64,000 bases of DNA from Closterium sp. NIES-65 (Eukaryota; Streptophyta; Zygnematophyceae; Desmidiales; Closteriaceae), in the NCBI GenBank assembly GCA_948144175.1, contig CANXME010000891.1, positions 1-64,000 of the forward strand, read 5' to 3'. Positions 1 to 9,608 of this stretch are shown here, piece after piece. The notes under the pieces are model-generated. The model saw nothing but the letters and a program-made list of their open reading frames with translations, did no database searches and was not told the DNA's origin. Positions within the stretch are counted from its first letter, which is position 1, and every line of letters begins with the position of its first letter. A program made the position numbers and the translations under genes.

Positions 1-1650
1 ACGATAGCACGTAGGGCCACCACCTCCGTGGTGGGCGTCATCGGCTTAGCCGAGCAGGGACGCAGGTCGGCGCAGAGGATACGCCCGGTGAACGTTGCCC
101 GGCCGAGCTCCTCTCTGCCGCTGAGACAAGCACCATCCCGTCGTCGTCCTCCTGCAGCTTCACGCCGTGCTCCTTTAGCTGGCCGGCCGAAAGCAGGTTG
201 CTCGCACGCCCGGGACAAAAGAGCACGTCAAGGATGAGCACTGCTTCCCGGCCTCCCCTTGCAGAGCAACAGTGCCGCGGCCCTGAACGTCCTGCAGCGC
301 CCCATTGAAGCCGCGCACCTGCTTGATGGTGCCGCTCGGCTGCACATGACGAAGACTTCCTTCTTCCCCATCAGGTGGTGGGAGCAGCCACTGTCGAGCA
401 GGACCACCGCCGGATTTGCCTGCACAGCTGCCGCCACCGTCTGGGAAGTCCTCCCCGGCCTTCAGCGCGAGCGAGACGGTCGGCTCGATGACGCCGACCA
501 GCGAGCACGACGCCCCTGTCGTCTCGCCCTTTTCCGCCAGTAGAGGAGTCGTCGTCCTTCGCCAAGGTCGACTTGGTCGGCTGCTTCTCCTTGCGCGGCC
601 TGTTTCCACCTCGGACGAGGACGACGGCTGCCAGACCTCTCGCGGCCTCCCTTGGCGTCGTCGTCATCGGAGTCACTGCGGTTGGGGCACTCGAAGGAGA
701 GGTGGTCGGGGTCGCCGCACAGCCAGCATTCCCGGCGTCGACCTCCTCCTCCACGACCGCTATCTTTGGCCGACTTCTTCTTGTCGGCGTCCTTGCTTGG
801 CTTCCAGCCGCTGCTACTGCCGCTGCCAGACTGCCCACACTGCCCCGGCCGGCCACCTTGCTTGTCAGGGCACGAAGTTTGTTTGCGCAAGAGCTCCTGG
901 GTCCGCTCGCAACCTGCATCGCCTCATTTTGCAGGATGTACGAGGTCAAGTTTGTCCTCGTTAAGCATCGCCCTCATGCTCGGCGCCATGGACAGCCGCT
1001 TCAGGAGGTTGTAGCTGCGCGAGAGTCATGCATGACGTGGGTGACATACGACGTCGTCGAGTACTGCGCGTCGGCCATCCTGATGGTGGCGAGAATTCGC
1101 CGGGCTCAGTTGCAGTAGTCAGTAGCAGTCTCCTGGCGCCCCTCCAGCTGGGCGATGAACAAGTCGTCGGTGACTTGGTAGGTCGACTCGATGAAGTGCC
1201 ACGCCTGGTGACCGGCGTCGAGGTACTCTTGGCACCACTTCGGTGCGATCTGCACGCCGGCGAGCAGCACCGCAAAATGGACCGTAAAGGTCAGCAGCTG
1301 CACGGCGCGAAACTCTGCTCGCAAGTCGGGATGGTGCTCCCCCGGCGTCGCTACGATCCCTCGGGCGAAGCCGATCAGCCCGGCTATCTCCAGCTGGGGC
1401 TCAATGGCTTCCTTGCAGGTGAGTATGTCCTGTCGACCAACAAGCAGTGGGGTGACCAGGATCCTGTCCGGCGTAAACTTGAAGTCGTCGTAGCTCGGTA
1501 CAATCCCCCAACCGTCACCTGGGTCGTCAGACATTGGCGACATTCCGCTTCGACGCCCCCCGACATTGCCCTGCGGAAGCTTGCAGCCGCCGACGTCTGC
1601 ATCCCTCGCGCCTGAACGCCGCCGACTTCATCTGCGTGAATCACACCTCG
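1..1650 (-). pseudogene. Copia element G: gag and protease region, frameshifted, runs off left edge
   Basis: The minus strand encodes the front of a copia polyprotein. The gag segment starts with an ATG at 1543 and reads to about 1106. It continues in other frames through a zinc knuckle (CWLCGDPDHLSFEC, CX2CX4HX4C, complement of 687-728), then a charged linker. An aspartic protease active site follows (LLDSGCSHH, catalytic Asp codon at 393-395), then a segment with LLSAGQLKEHGVKLQ at 38-241, typical of the protease/pre-integrase boundary. The frame changes at least three times (near 1100, 960 and 450), so no intact product is made. Integrase and RT would lie left of base 1. The 5' LTR sits directly to the right. 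This is a different family from the dominant one in the window, with a different gag sequence and LTR. The family call is confident; exact frameshift positions are not. Confidence 0.85.
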
Positions 1651-1683
1651 TTGCCTCGACGTGCCTCGCGCACTGCTGCCGAC

Positions 1684-1693
1684 CTGATCACCA
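1684..1693 (-). other. Degenerate tRNA-iMet primer-binding site of element G
   Basis: The plus strand reads CCTGATCACCA where an intact plant tRNA-iMet PBS complement would read TCTGATACCA, so one base is inserted. It lies between the gag region and the start of the LTR, where a PBS is expected. Both the position and the partial match support the call. Confidence 0.55.
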
Positions 1694-2746
1694 TCGGCGT
1701 AACAATGGAAGCTAGACTACGGGCTAGGCACGGATGCTCGTGTGATCTCTGCGTTTGTTGTTCCTTAGTCGTTTTTCTCGTGCACACACTGCTTGCTAGT
1801 TCAAGGGTAATTTGGCAAGAGTTTCACTAAGAAAGGTTGACAAGAATGGTTACAACAACATTGGCAACACAGACTACATCAGGGCTAGCTAGGCTGCTGG
1901 TCGACCTCCAGGCCAGCATGGTCGACCGCGCTCCACCGCAGCAGCGCTCGCACCGCTCCAGCGTTGCAGAGTAGCGGTGCGCCAACGTTGCAAGTCCATG
2001 GTTTGCCAACGCTGCAGCAAGTCGACTGCACAGCGTTGCACTCGCAGGACAACGGTGCATCTACTTCGCAGGTGCGCGCAGCTGGTTGGCGCTCCACACC
2101 TTGTCAAGAGCATAGCGCAGACGCCTAGCAGACTCCATGCCAGCGACCGCGCCCATCAGCCACGTCGGCCTCGAGATACCACCCCCGAGGTCGGCCTCGC
2201 AGACTCCACCCCGGCGACACTCGCACACGTCGCTGGGTATCCCGGTTGACCGGGCAACCACGCTGATTGACCACCGCAGTCCGTAGTCGGCCACCAATGC
2301 CCGACGTCCCCAGTCCGGCGTCCAGACGCCCAGAACACCGTCCGAACCCCCAGGTCGGCGTCCAGACGCCCAGGACGCCTTGCAGACGTCCAGGGCGGCA
2401 CCCACCCTCCCAGGACGCCGACCAGACGCCCAGGTCAGCGTCCGGCCCAATAGGACGCCCAGGACGGCGTTCGGGCCCCCAGGACGCCGTGCAGACGCCC
2501 AAGGCGGCGCCCAGCCGCCCAGGACGCCGACCAGACGCCCAGGTCGGTGTCCGGCCCTGCCCGGCACCCTCCAGCCAAGCGCCCTCCAGCTCGGCGCCCT
2601 CCAGATCAGCCTTCCCTTCCAGCTCGGCGGCCGCCCTTGCAGTGGCCCCCGTTACCCATTGCTGCAGGCGCTGCAACCCCCGCACATCCGACCACGAGGT
2701 CGGCTCCGCCCAACGAGGACGGGGCCAAACAACACTCTCGTTGACA
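1694..2746 (-). repeat. 5' LTR of copia element G
   Basis: The right end is ...CGTTGACA, so on the minus strand the LTR starts TGTCAACG. The left end abuts the degenerate PBS. Both ends and several internal blocks (for example GGGCTAGGCACGG, TGATCTCTGCG, TTGCTAGTTCA) recur in the solo LTR at 4079-5129, which defines the boundaries. The middle (about 2330-2560) is a degenerate minisatellite built on CCAGGACGCC and CCAGACGCCC. The LTR breaks an older gag frame at 2747. Its partner 3' LTR would lie outside the window, so the target-site duplication cannot be checked. Confidence 0.75.
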
Positions 2747-3179
2747 AGCCCAGCGTTGAGCGAGCGCAGGTGCAGAATGAGATCAGCAAGCGGACGGTCA
2801 TAGACGAGAGAAGTGGAAAGGAAAAGGAAATGTAGAATGTGACGGCCAAGGGACACAATGGTCGGGGTGGAGTAGCGACGAACAACAGCATCATACAGGC
2901 CCTTGGCCTGCTGGTCGAAGTGGGACAGATCGGACGGCGGGAGGAGGTTGAGGATAGCGAGGAAGGTAGCATCATCCCGTGCCGCCCAGCGACTGGCTTC
3001 CAATCGTGCCTTGTCAAAGCGGGCCTGCTGTTCCTCGTCGGGGAGGGACCATGAGGGTCGGGCTCGCGGGGGGGCTGCAGCTTGTCAGTGGCATGCTCGA
3101 CTAGGCACACATCGTTCTCGCGCCTGCTCCCTAGATGGAGCTTGAGTTTATGTAGCCATCCCACAAAGTCTACGGGCAC
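2747..3179 (-). pseudogene. gag fragment of another copia element (N), interrupted by the G LTR
   Basis: On the minus strand two frames together encode a copia gag core. One starts at 3179 (MPVDFVGWLHKLKL...). A second, starting near 3003, carries LPPSDLSHFDQQAKGLYDAV followed by RRYSTPTIVSLGR and LADLILHLRSLNA. The pattern of a hydrophobic tract, then LYDAVVxRYSxP, then a leucine-rich stretch is characteristic of plant copia gag proteins. The reading frame stops making sense exactly at the LTR end (2746), as expected if G inserted here. At least one frameshift (about 3000) and truncation at both ends make it non-functional. It may belong to the same family as elements I and P; that is inference. 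Confidence 0.7.
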
Positions 3180-3180
3180 C

Positions 3181-4073
3181 CCTTAGGATCGAACGTCAAA
3201 ACACGGGAGGTAGCCATGCTAGGGTGGTCGGGATGTTAGCTAGTGAGGTACTGATACTGGTGGCAAGTACTGGTAGCGGGTACGGGTAGAGCAGACGGGT
3301 ACGGGTACTGGTAGTAACGGTACCGGTACGGTCTAGCGCGGTCCAATGCGGTTGAGCGTAGTTGGACACGGTTCACTACGGTTGAGTGCGGTTGAAAGGG
3401 GTCTAGTGCGGTGGGGAGAAGTTCTGGTAGGTCTTGAGTGGTGAGAAGCGGTCAAGTGGGGCGGTAGGTACAGGGTGAGGTGGTGGTGACAGAGTGGGGC
3501 GACAGGTACAGGGTGGGGCGGGGGATACATGGTGGGGCGGCGGGTTCAGGGTGGGACGGCGGATTCAGGGTGAGGCGGCCGGTTCACGGTGGGGCGGCGA
3601 TTAAAGGGGTGGGGCGGCGGGTATAGGATGGGGAGGCAACGGGGAATAGGTCGGGAGGGAAGGGGGAGGCGACGTGATGGGGACGTGGAGGCGATGGGGA
3701 GGGGACGGGCTGGCGACGGGGAGGCGACGGGAAAGGGGGGGGGGGGGAGGTGGCGGGAGGCGACGGGAAAAGGGGTAAGGGAGGCGACGGGAATTGGGGA
3801 CGGGGAGGCGACGCTAAATAGGGACGGGGAGGCGACGCGAAAGAGGACAGGTAGGTGGTGCGAATTGGGGAAGGCGAGGCGACGGGAAAAAAAAACGGGA
3901 TGGGGAAGGCGATCGAGCGGGCCCCACCGGGGGGGTGGGGGGCTTTCGAGCACGTGCGCGTGCGGCCTTGGCACGCGTGCGCGTCCGTGCGCGCCTAGGT
4001 CGCGACGATGGGGGGGAAAGAAGGGGGACCTGCGGGGGTCGTTCTAGGGCGATTGTGTGGGCCCACGAGGGCC
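3181..4073. repeat. G-rich minisatellite and low-complexity tract
   Basis: No gene is seen here. Four short-period blocks follow each other. They are GGTAC/GGGTAC/CTGGTA motifs at about 3240-3330, GCGGTTGAGTG-like units at 3330-3440, GGTGGGGCGGCGGGTTCAGG-like units at 3460-3610, and GGGGAGGCGACGGGAA-like units at 3640-3890. The last block holds a run of 13 G at 3735-3747 and a run of 9 A near 3890. Long open frames across it (Pro/Ser-rich on the minus strand, Gly/Arg-rich on the plus strand) are composition artefacts. The plus strand has many G runs and could form quadruplexes. Confidence 0.8.
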
Positions 4074-4078
4074 TTACT

Positions 4079-5129
4079 TGCGGAGACAACTAATTCAACG
4101 AGAGCTAGATAACGGGCTAGGCACGGGGCTAGAATGATCTCTGCGTTCGTTCACTTAGTCGTTTCCTTGTGGCGCACACTAGTTGCTAGTTCACGGGAGA
4201 AATTGGCAAGATTTTCCACTAGGAAACCATGACAACAGTGGTGCACAATGGCCAAGGCAACAATGACTACATCATATGCTAGCATGCAAGCCAGTCGACT
4301 ACCAGCGCAGCACGGTCGACCGCGTTTCCAGCACGACAAGGTGGACCGCGCTCCAGCAGTGCAATGTCGCGGTCCTGCCAACGCTACAAGGTCGACGGCG
4401 TGCCAGCACTGCGGTAGGTCGGCGGCACAGCGTTGCATCTGCAGGACAACAGCGCACCCGCTTCACATGTGCTCGTAGCCGGTTTGGTGCACTGTGCCTC
4501 GTCACTCGCACAGCGCAGACGCCACGCGGACCACGGCCCACGTCCCGCACCTAACCCTCCAAGTCGACCTCGGGATACCATCAACGAGGTCGGCCCTCGC
4601 CAGGACTACCTGGGCAACTGTCGTGCACCTCCGTAGAACTTCGTCACCCGGGTAACTTGGTCGACCTGGAAACCACCAGGTCGGCGTCGACTGTTTTGGG
4701 GAAAGTCAACCGAATATTTTATGTGCCCGTCAACAGCCCAAGTCGACGACCACCAACCGTCTTCACATAGTCGGCCACTCTCAAGTCGGCGTCATCAAGT
4801 CGACGCCTCCGACATCGACCTCGCCACGTCGACCACCCAAACTCGGCGCCCTCCAAGTTGGCGCCCCACAGCTCCCCTGTCCAAGTCGACGTCGGAGCCT
4901 CCCAAGGTCGGCGTCCACCCTCGCCGACCACCAGGATTGTTCAACCGCCGACTCCCCATCGTTGGGCAGTGTGGCGAGTGGCCTCAAGCAGATCGACCAG
5001 CTTGTCAACCTTACACACCAAAGGTCAGTGTCGCCCACTGCAGCTTATCGGTTGCGCTCCCCGCACACCCGACAACAAAGTCGGCTCCCGCCTTAGCGAG
5101 GACGGGGCCAACAACAACTCCCGTTGACA
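4079..5129 (-). mobile_element. Solo LTR of the element G family, with TTACT target-site duplication
   Basis: The sequence begins TGCGGAGACAAC and ends CCGTTGACA, and is flanked by direct repeats TTACT at 4074-4078 and 5130-5134. Its start, end and many internal blocks match the G LTR at 1694-2746, although the minisatellite middle is diverged. No internal region or second LTR follows, so it is a solo LTR, normally produced by recombination between the two LTRs of one element. Frames across it are not genes. Confidence 0.8.
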
Positions 5130-5640
5130 TTACTATTCAAGGCGCGTTCGAGCAGCAGGATCCTGGGGACGGGCCGCTACGGGCAACGAGTTTACTAATG
5201 GGCGGGTACAGGGCGGTGGGCCCATGGGAACTAACAAGCTCTGAAACTATCGGCCGCCTGGAGCACGACCGGTGTTCAAGACGCACTTTGACGTAAGGGC
5301 GTGTCTCCATTTTGCCACTTTCTGTGCCGGACGGTCCGAATAGTGGACCGTCCGGGTTGCGCAAGGTTACCAATTTCGTCTCAATCTTAATGTCTTTCGC
5401 ATACGCCTTTGCAATGTCGCCAAGAACCCAGACTGTAGTGACACTATTTTGCCACTTCAACAATACGAACTGTCAAATTCGGATTGTCCGAAACGCATGC
5501 GGACTGTCCGACAGTCCTGGCGCAAGATTGGCGCGCAAAATTTAATATAATATCATAACCGAGTCGCCTTGTCAAATTCGAAATCAAGCCACGAAGTGCA
5601 TACGCGAATGTTGCGACATGCGTGACTGGGTTACGATAGA
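5130..5640. other. Unassigned spacer, no gene recognised
   Basis: About 500 bp that match none of the repeats in this window by eye. A 108-codon minus-strand frame (5137-5463) has no recognisable motif. The only clear structure is the inverted repeat at 5327-5355. Motifs resembling GGACTGTCCG recur near 5480-5515 (GGATTGTCCG, GGACTGTCCG), related to the palindrome arms. Confidence 0.5.
5327..5355. repeat. Perfect 11-bp inverted repeat with 7-nt loop
   Basis: CCGGACGGTCC (5327-5337) and its exact reverse complement GGACCGTCCGG (5345-5355) flank the loop GAATAGT. The structure is a strong GC-rich stem-loop. CCGGACGGTCC-type motifs are also common in some grass repeats, but no family can be assigned from one copy. 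Confidence 0.85.
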
Positions 5641-5831
5641 AACAGTGCTTTTTAGCGATGCTACACTTCTAGCGAATTGGTAGAAGGGGGAAAAGGTTGT
5701 GAGAATAAGCGAACAGGAATGAATGAACTAGCAGTGAAATGAGTACAAGTAGGAAACCCTAGAACTTGTGTACCCCCCTATAGGCTAACCCACTGTAGCC
5801 TACACAAGCATAACATATATAATGTTTGACA
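5640..5831 (-). repeat. Probable 3' LTR end of copia element P (left boundary uncertain)
   Basis: On the minus strand a purine-rich stretch TATGGGGGTG (complement of 5832-5845) is followed by TGTCAAAC. That is the expected order of polypurine tract then LTR start, so the LTR right edge is placed at 5831. The other edge has no recognisable partner in the window; 5640 is a guess. Confidence 0.45.
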
Positions 5832-6038
5832 CACCCCCATAGGCAAAGTGGGGGAGAACAAGGGGTCACAAGACCAGTCAAGCAAAGCAAAGCAAGCTCA
5901 GGGTGGATCACAAAGTCACCACACAGTCCGAGCACAAGAGCAGGGCCAGAGGCCAGTTTCACATGCAGGAGTACAGACATATATATAAAACTAGACAAGC
6001 AAGAGCAGGTATATATATATGTCACAGTACAAGTGAAG

Positions 6039-8472
6039 TCAAGAGGAGAGCAAGTGAGGCAAGACAGGCACAAGACCCCGCTCGGTGCAAAAGCGCTGAT
6101 GGTCACAAGGCGCGAGTGCCTTGGTGAAGCACATCAGCAGTGTTGGCCTCAGAGGCCACGTACGCAAGTCGCAACTGACCACGCTGCTGCAGCTCACGAG
6201 CAAGGAAGTAGCGGAGAGCAATGTGCTTCGTTCTGTGCTCCAAGCGCTGCTCTCGACACAAGGCCAGCATGGCCTTGTTGTCTACGTACAGCACTGGAGG
6301 AGAACGAGGCGGCTCTCCAAGGTCAGTCAGCAGGTAGGTGAGGCCAGCGAAGCTCCTGTGCAGCCATGGCCCCGGCGTAGATCTCAGCCTCACAACTGGA
6401 GCCGAGAACCGAAGACGAGCGAGTAGACCGCCACGAGACAGAGCCGGAACCAAGGCCTGAAGGTGTAACCCTGTGACGACCGCTGCGTAGCCTGGTCGTC
6501 AGCCCAAGAAGCGTCCGCGTTGGCCGGTAAGGACCACTGGACTCCGCCCTCCAAGCACAAGCCCCATGCCCGACGTACTGCACAGGTAGCGCAATACCCT
6601 CTTCGCTGCAGCCATGTGCTCTGGTCTGTGTCTCCCAGGAGCAACATAGCGTGCAAGAATGCTCACAGGATATGCAAGGTCAGGTCGTGTGCAGGTCATT
6701 CAGGTACATGAGGCAGCCAACAAGCTCTGCATTACGGACCACTCGACTCTACGGACTCATCCGAAGGCAGAGCTGAGAGTGAGTGGCGAGTAGGCAGAGG
6801 AGTGGCCTGAGGCGAGGAGTACGTGAAGCCGAAGCGCTGAAGGACCTGCTGCACCATGTGTGACTGAGTCAAGGTAATGTGTGCGGCGTGCTCTGTCCCG
6901 AGTGATCTGCAAGCCAAGGTAGCTGCGCAGTTCACCCAGGTCTGTGCACGTGTGTCTCTTCAGCAGTTCGGACTTCACGTAGCGAGTCCAGCAGTGTCCG
7001 CTGTGCAAAGACCAAGTCGTCGACGTACACGAGGATGTAGAACGGCGGCAGTGAAGTGTCGGTGCGCAGAAACAGCGACGGGTCAGCAGTAGAAGGAGCA
7101 AACCCAAGAGCCGCAAGCGTTAGTCCTCAGTGTGTCGTGCCACTCACGCGGTGCCTGGCGGAGACCGTAGACTGGCCGTCGGAGGCTCCACTGGGTGCCC
7201 ATGAGGGAAAGTCCCAGTGAAGCCAGGTGGAACGGCGCAGCCAGATCTCCTCGTGCAGGCTACCCTGCAGGAACGCAGTGCTGAAGTCGAGAGAGTGAAG
7301 CTCGTAGTCGCGCTGAGCGGCTATGTGCAGCAGCACCCGAAGTAGTGGTCATCTTCGGGGTGGGAGAGAAGGTCTGAAAGTAGTCAACTCCCTGCCGCTG
7401 ACTGAAGCCACGAGCAACGTACCGCGCCTTGAAGACAGGTGGAGAGCCCGGCGGGCCGCTTCACCCGGAAGATCCACATGCCACTGACGATGTTTCACCC
7501 CAGGAGGGGGAACTGCATCAACGTAGGTGCCTGTGGACTTCCAGGAAAGCCATCTCTGCATCCATAGCTGGCCTGCCACTGAGAGGAGTAGGGACCCTCT
7601 ACGGCCTCCGCGTAAAGAACGCGGAGTCGGGATGTCTAGTGCATCCGGGTCTCCCTCAGGGGCAAGCAAGTACAGACGCGATGATGAGGTGAAGCAGCCG
7701 CTAGACAACTGTAACTCCTCCTGTCTGTCCTCTAGGACGTCCGTGCCAAGAGCACACTCACCCCCGACGGACGGAGGACAGACAGACCGCAGACTCAGCA
7801 ACAAGACCAGCAGCGTAGTCGAGACGACAGCGAGCAGCAAAGTCAACGAGCTCAGCGACTAGAGCAGACGCAGCAGTGGACTCAAAGAGGGGTCAGTGAC
7901 GACAGTAGAGCAAGCAGACGCGTGACAGTAGGACTGGCAGCGCGAAGAGAGTCCGACTCAGGGTCGCAAGCGCAGGAAGAGAGGACTCAGGAGGCGAAGG
8001 CAAAGGGGTCACGCAGAGGAGCAGTGGACGGACGCAGAGACATCCGGTGCGTGCCAGGGACAGGAGGAGGACGCTGACGCGAACCGCGACCACTAGCGCG
8101 AGCAGCACGAACAGGCGACGGCAGGACGAGACGCAGGCTCAACGACGCTCAGCAAGACCTCCAGTAGGACCAGTGTAAGGAGAGGGAGCAGGAAGAGGAG
8201 AGGAAGGCTCCAACAGTGACTGCGACTGGACAGGCTGTGGACACTCTACCGAAGGAGAAGAAAGACCAAGAAACCTGCTCTAGGAGCGGAACGAAGTACG
8301 GCCGAGGTCCGCGCGGCAGCTCCAGACTCAGCAGGGACAGCACCAGCACCCTCAGCGACAGCACGAGCGCCACCCACACCTCCAGCGGCAGGACCAACAG
8401 CAGTAGGCTCAGCACCAACGCCCTCAGTACCTCCAGCTCCAGGAGGACCCCGCAGGTCCCAGCAGCTCCGGG
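6039..8472 (-). pseudogene. Copia element P: linker, RT and RNase H, decayed and 5'-truncated
   Basis: Minus-strand remnant read from right to left. It starts with a Gly/Ala/Val-rich linker (8246-8472) and a Ser/Leu-rich stretch. The RT entry region follows, with MDAEMASWK-like and VDAVPPPG motifs around 7350-7700. Next come FSTAFLQGSLHEEIW (7127-7336) and an intact catalytic YVDD (7016-7027). RNase H has CTRPDLAYP and SCEAEIYAGAMAAQELRW (6323-6700), then YVDNKAMLALCREQ (6103-6453), and ends HQRFCTERGLVPVLPHLLSS at 6039. The frame changes at least five times, including near 6115, so no product is possible. Gag, protease and integrase are missing because the 5' LTR of element A cuts P at 8473. 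The linker composition resembles element I, so P and I may be one family. Confidence 0.85.
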
Positions 8473-9562
8473 TGTTGGGTGCAAATTCACATTGCACGAC
8501 ATCCTGCCGTCTGTTTGTACGAGTATGCGTGTGCGAATGCATTTGCGTGTGAATGGTATGTTTGTGTTTGTTGCTTTCGCAATTTTCGCTTGAAGCATTT
8601 GCAGGTACTCGCAAAATGTGCGCTTCGGCATAACATTGTACGCGCTATGAACAGTACAAGCAGAAAGGACGAGCTCGCAAAGGAACCCAAGATGGAAGCT
8701 TTGCGGTTCAACTTACTTGATTGCGCAGATTCAGTTCTATCCAACTCGAAATTGTACTGTTTTGTTTGGTGACTATAGTGTAGCAGGGCAGGCACTATAG
8801 GGGTACAATTTAGGTGAAGGTTGGATGTTGTTTGTCTGTATCTGCATGCTACAGGGCCAGGGGAAACCAGCGGAACCAGCATTTGGCTGGTTGGGCAAAG
8901 ACAAAACAGGTTCTGTTTTTAGGACCTGAACCTGGTTGTTGTTTTCCCAGGTTGGAAAAACAGAACCAGAGGTTGTTCACCAACCTATCACCTGCTATTT
9001 TGTCCAGCCAGGTTGGTTCTGTTGCTTGGAATTATTTGGGATCATCCCTGGTTGTTCCCAGGTTGATTCCCAAGGTCCTTGCTAGCTAGAGCTATTTATT
9101 CCTTCTCTGTTTGTACCTGAATATAGTGAAATTGATTCAAGCGAATTCCTTCCTTGCTGGAATTTCTTTTCTACGCGGTGCGACGGCGGAACTGCTACCC
9201 GAGTCAACGCTAGTACGCTAGCACTCCAACGCTAGGCTAACGCTGTCCGAGCCATAACTTCGTAATGGCAGAACTTTTCGCGAGGCAACTTGGCTTATTT
9301 TAAAGCTCTTAGAGTGAGCTTCGATATAGGAAATTCTCAGCTTAATCCGATCGACGGTCTGCACGATACGCTGCGCGACGTTCAAGGTACTCTTGCTGTT
9401 TTGACTAAGTCCCTCTTGATCCCTCTCTCTACAAACTCGGACCCGAGGATAGGGGCTGGTCTTGTACCAGGCACCCAAGGACCCTTGGAGGTGACCCCGA
9501 GGAGAGGTTTTAAGTGTGATAAAGTCTTAATAGCTTGAGTTTATTAGGCCCTTACACCAACA
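8473..9562 (+). repeat. 5' LTR of element A
   Basis: Begins TGTTGGGTGC and ends CCTTACACCAACA, the terminal pattern shared by all family-1 LTRs here. It interrupts the linker of element P. Compared with the 3' LTR it lacks a few bases near 8567 and 8770. The U3-like part (8860-9075) is packed with CAGGTT/CTGGTT motifs; an AT-rich CTATTTATTCC follows at about 9090. Confidence 0.92.
9088..9099 (+). promoter_or_regulatory. Possible LTR TATA-like element
   Basis: AGCTATTTATTC lies downstream of the motif-rich U3 region and about 460 bp before the LTR end. It is conserved in the other family-1 LTRs (as GAATAAATAGCT on the opposite strand). Position and composition suit an RNA polymerase II promoter, but no transcription start is known. 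Confidence 0.3.
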
Positions 9563-9565
9563 AGC

Positions 9566-9577
9566 TGGTATCAGAGC
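9566..9577 (+). other. Primer-binding site of element A (initiator tRNA-Met)
   Basis: TGGTATCAGAGC, three bases after the 5' LTR end, complements the 3' end of plant initiator tRNA-Met. The same site with the same AGC spacer is present in elements B, C, D, E and J. Confidence 0.92.
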
Positions 9578-9608
9578 TGCGTTATAGTGATCCTCGATAT
9601 AGGTAGCT

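Noticed and set aside
2125..3003. A 292-codon minus-strand frame considered as one gene
   Set aside because: Only its first third (right of 2747) is gag; the rest is read-through into the minisatellite part of the G LTR.
5978..6022. TATATATAAAAC and TATATATATATG on the plus strand as a promoter
   Set aside because: It lies in the 3' untranslated region of minus-strand element P with no plus-strand gene downstream.
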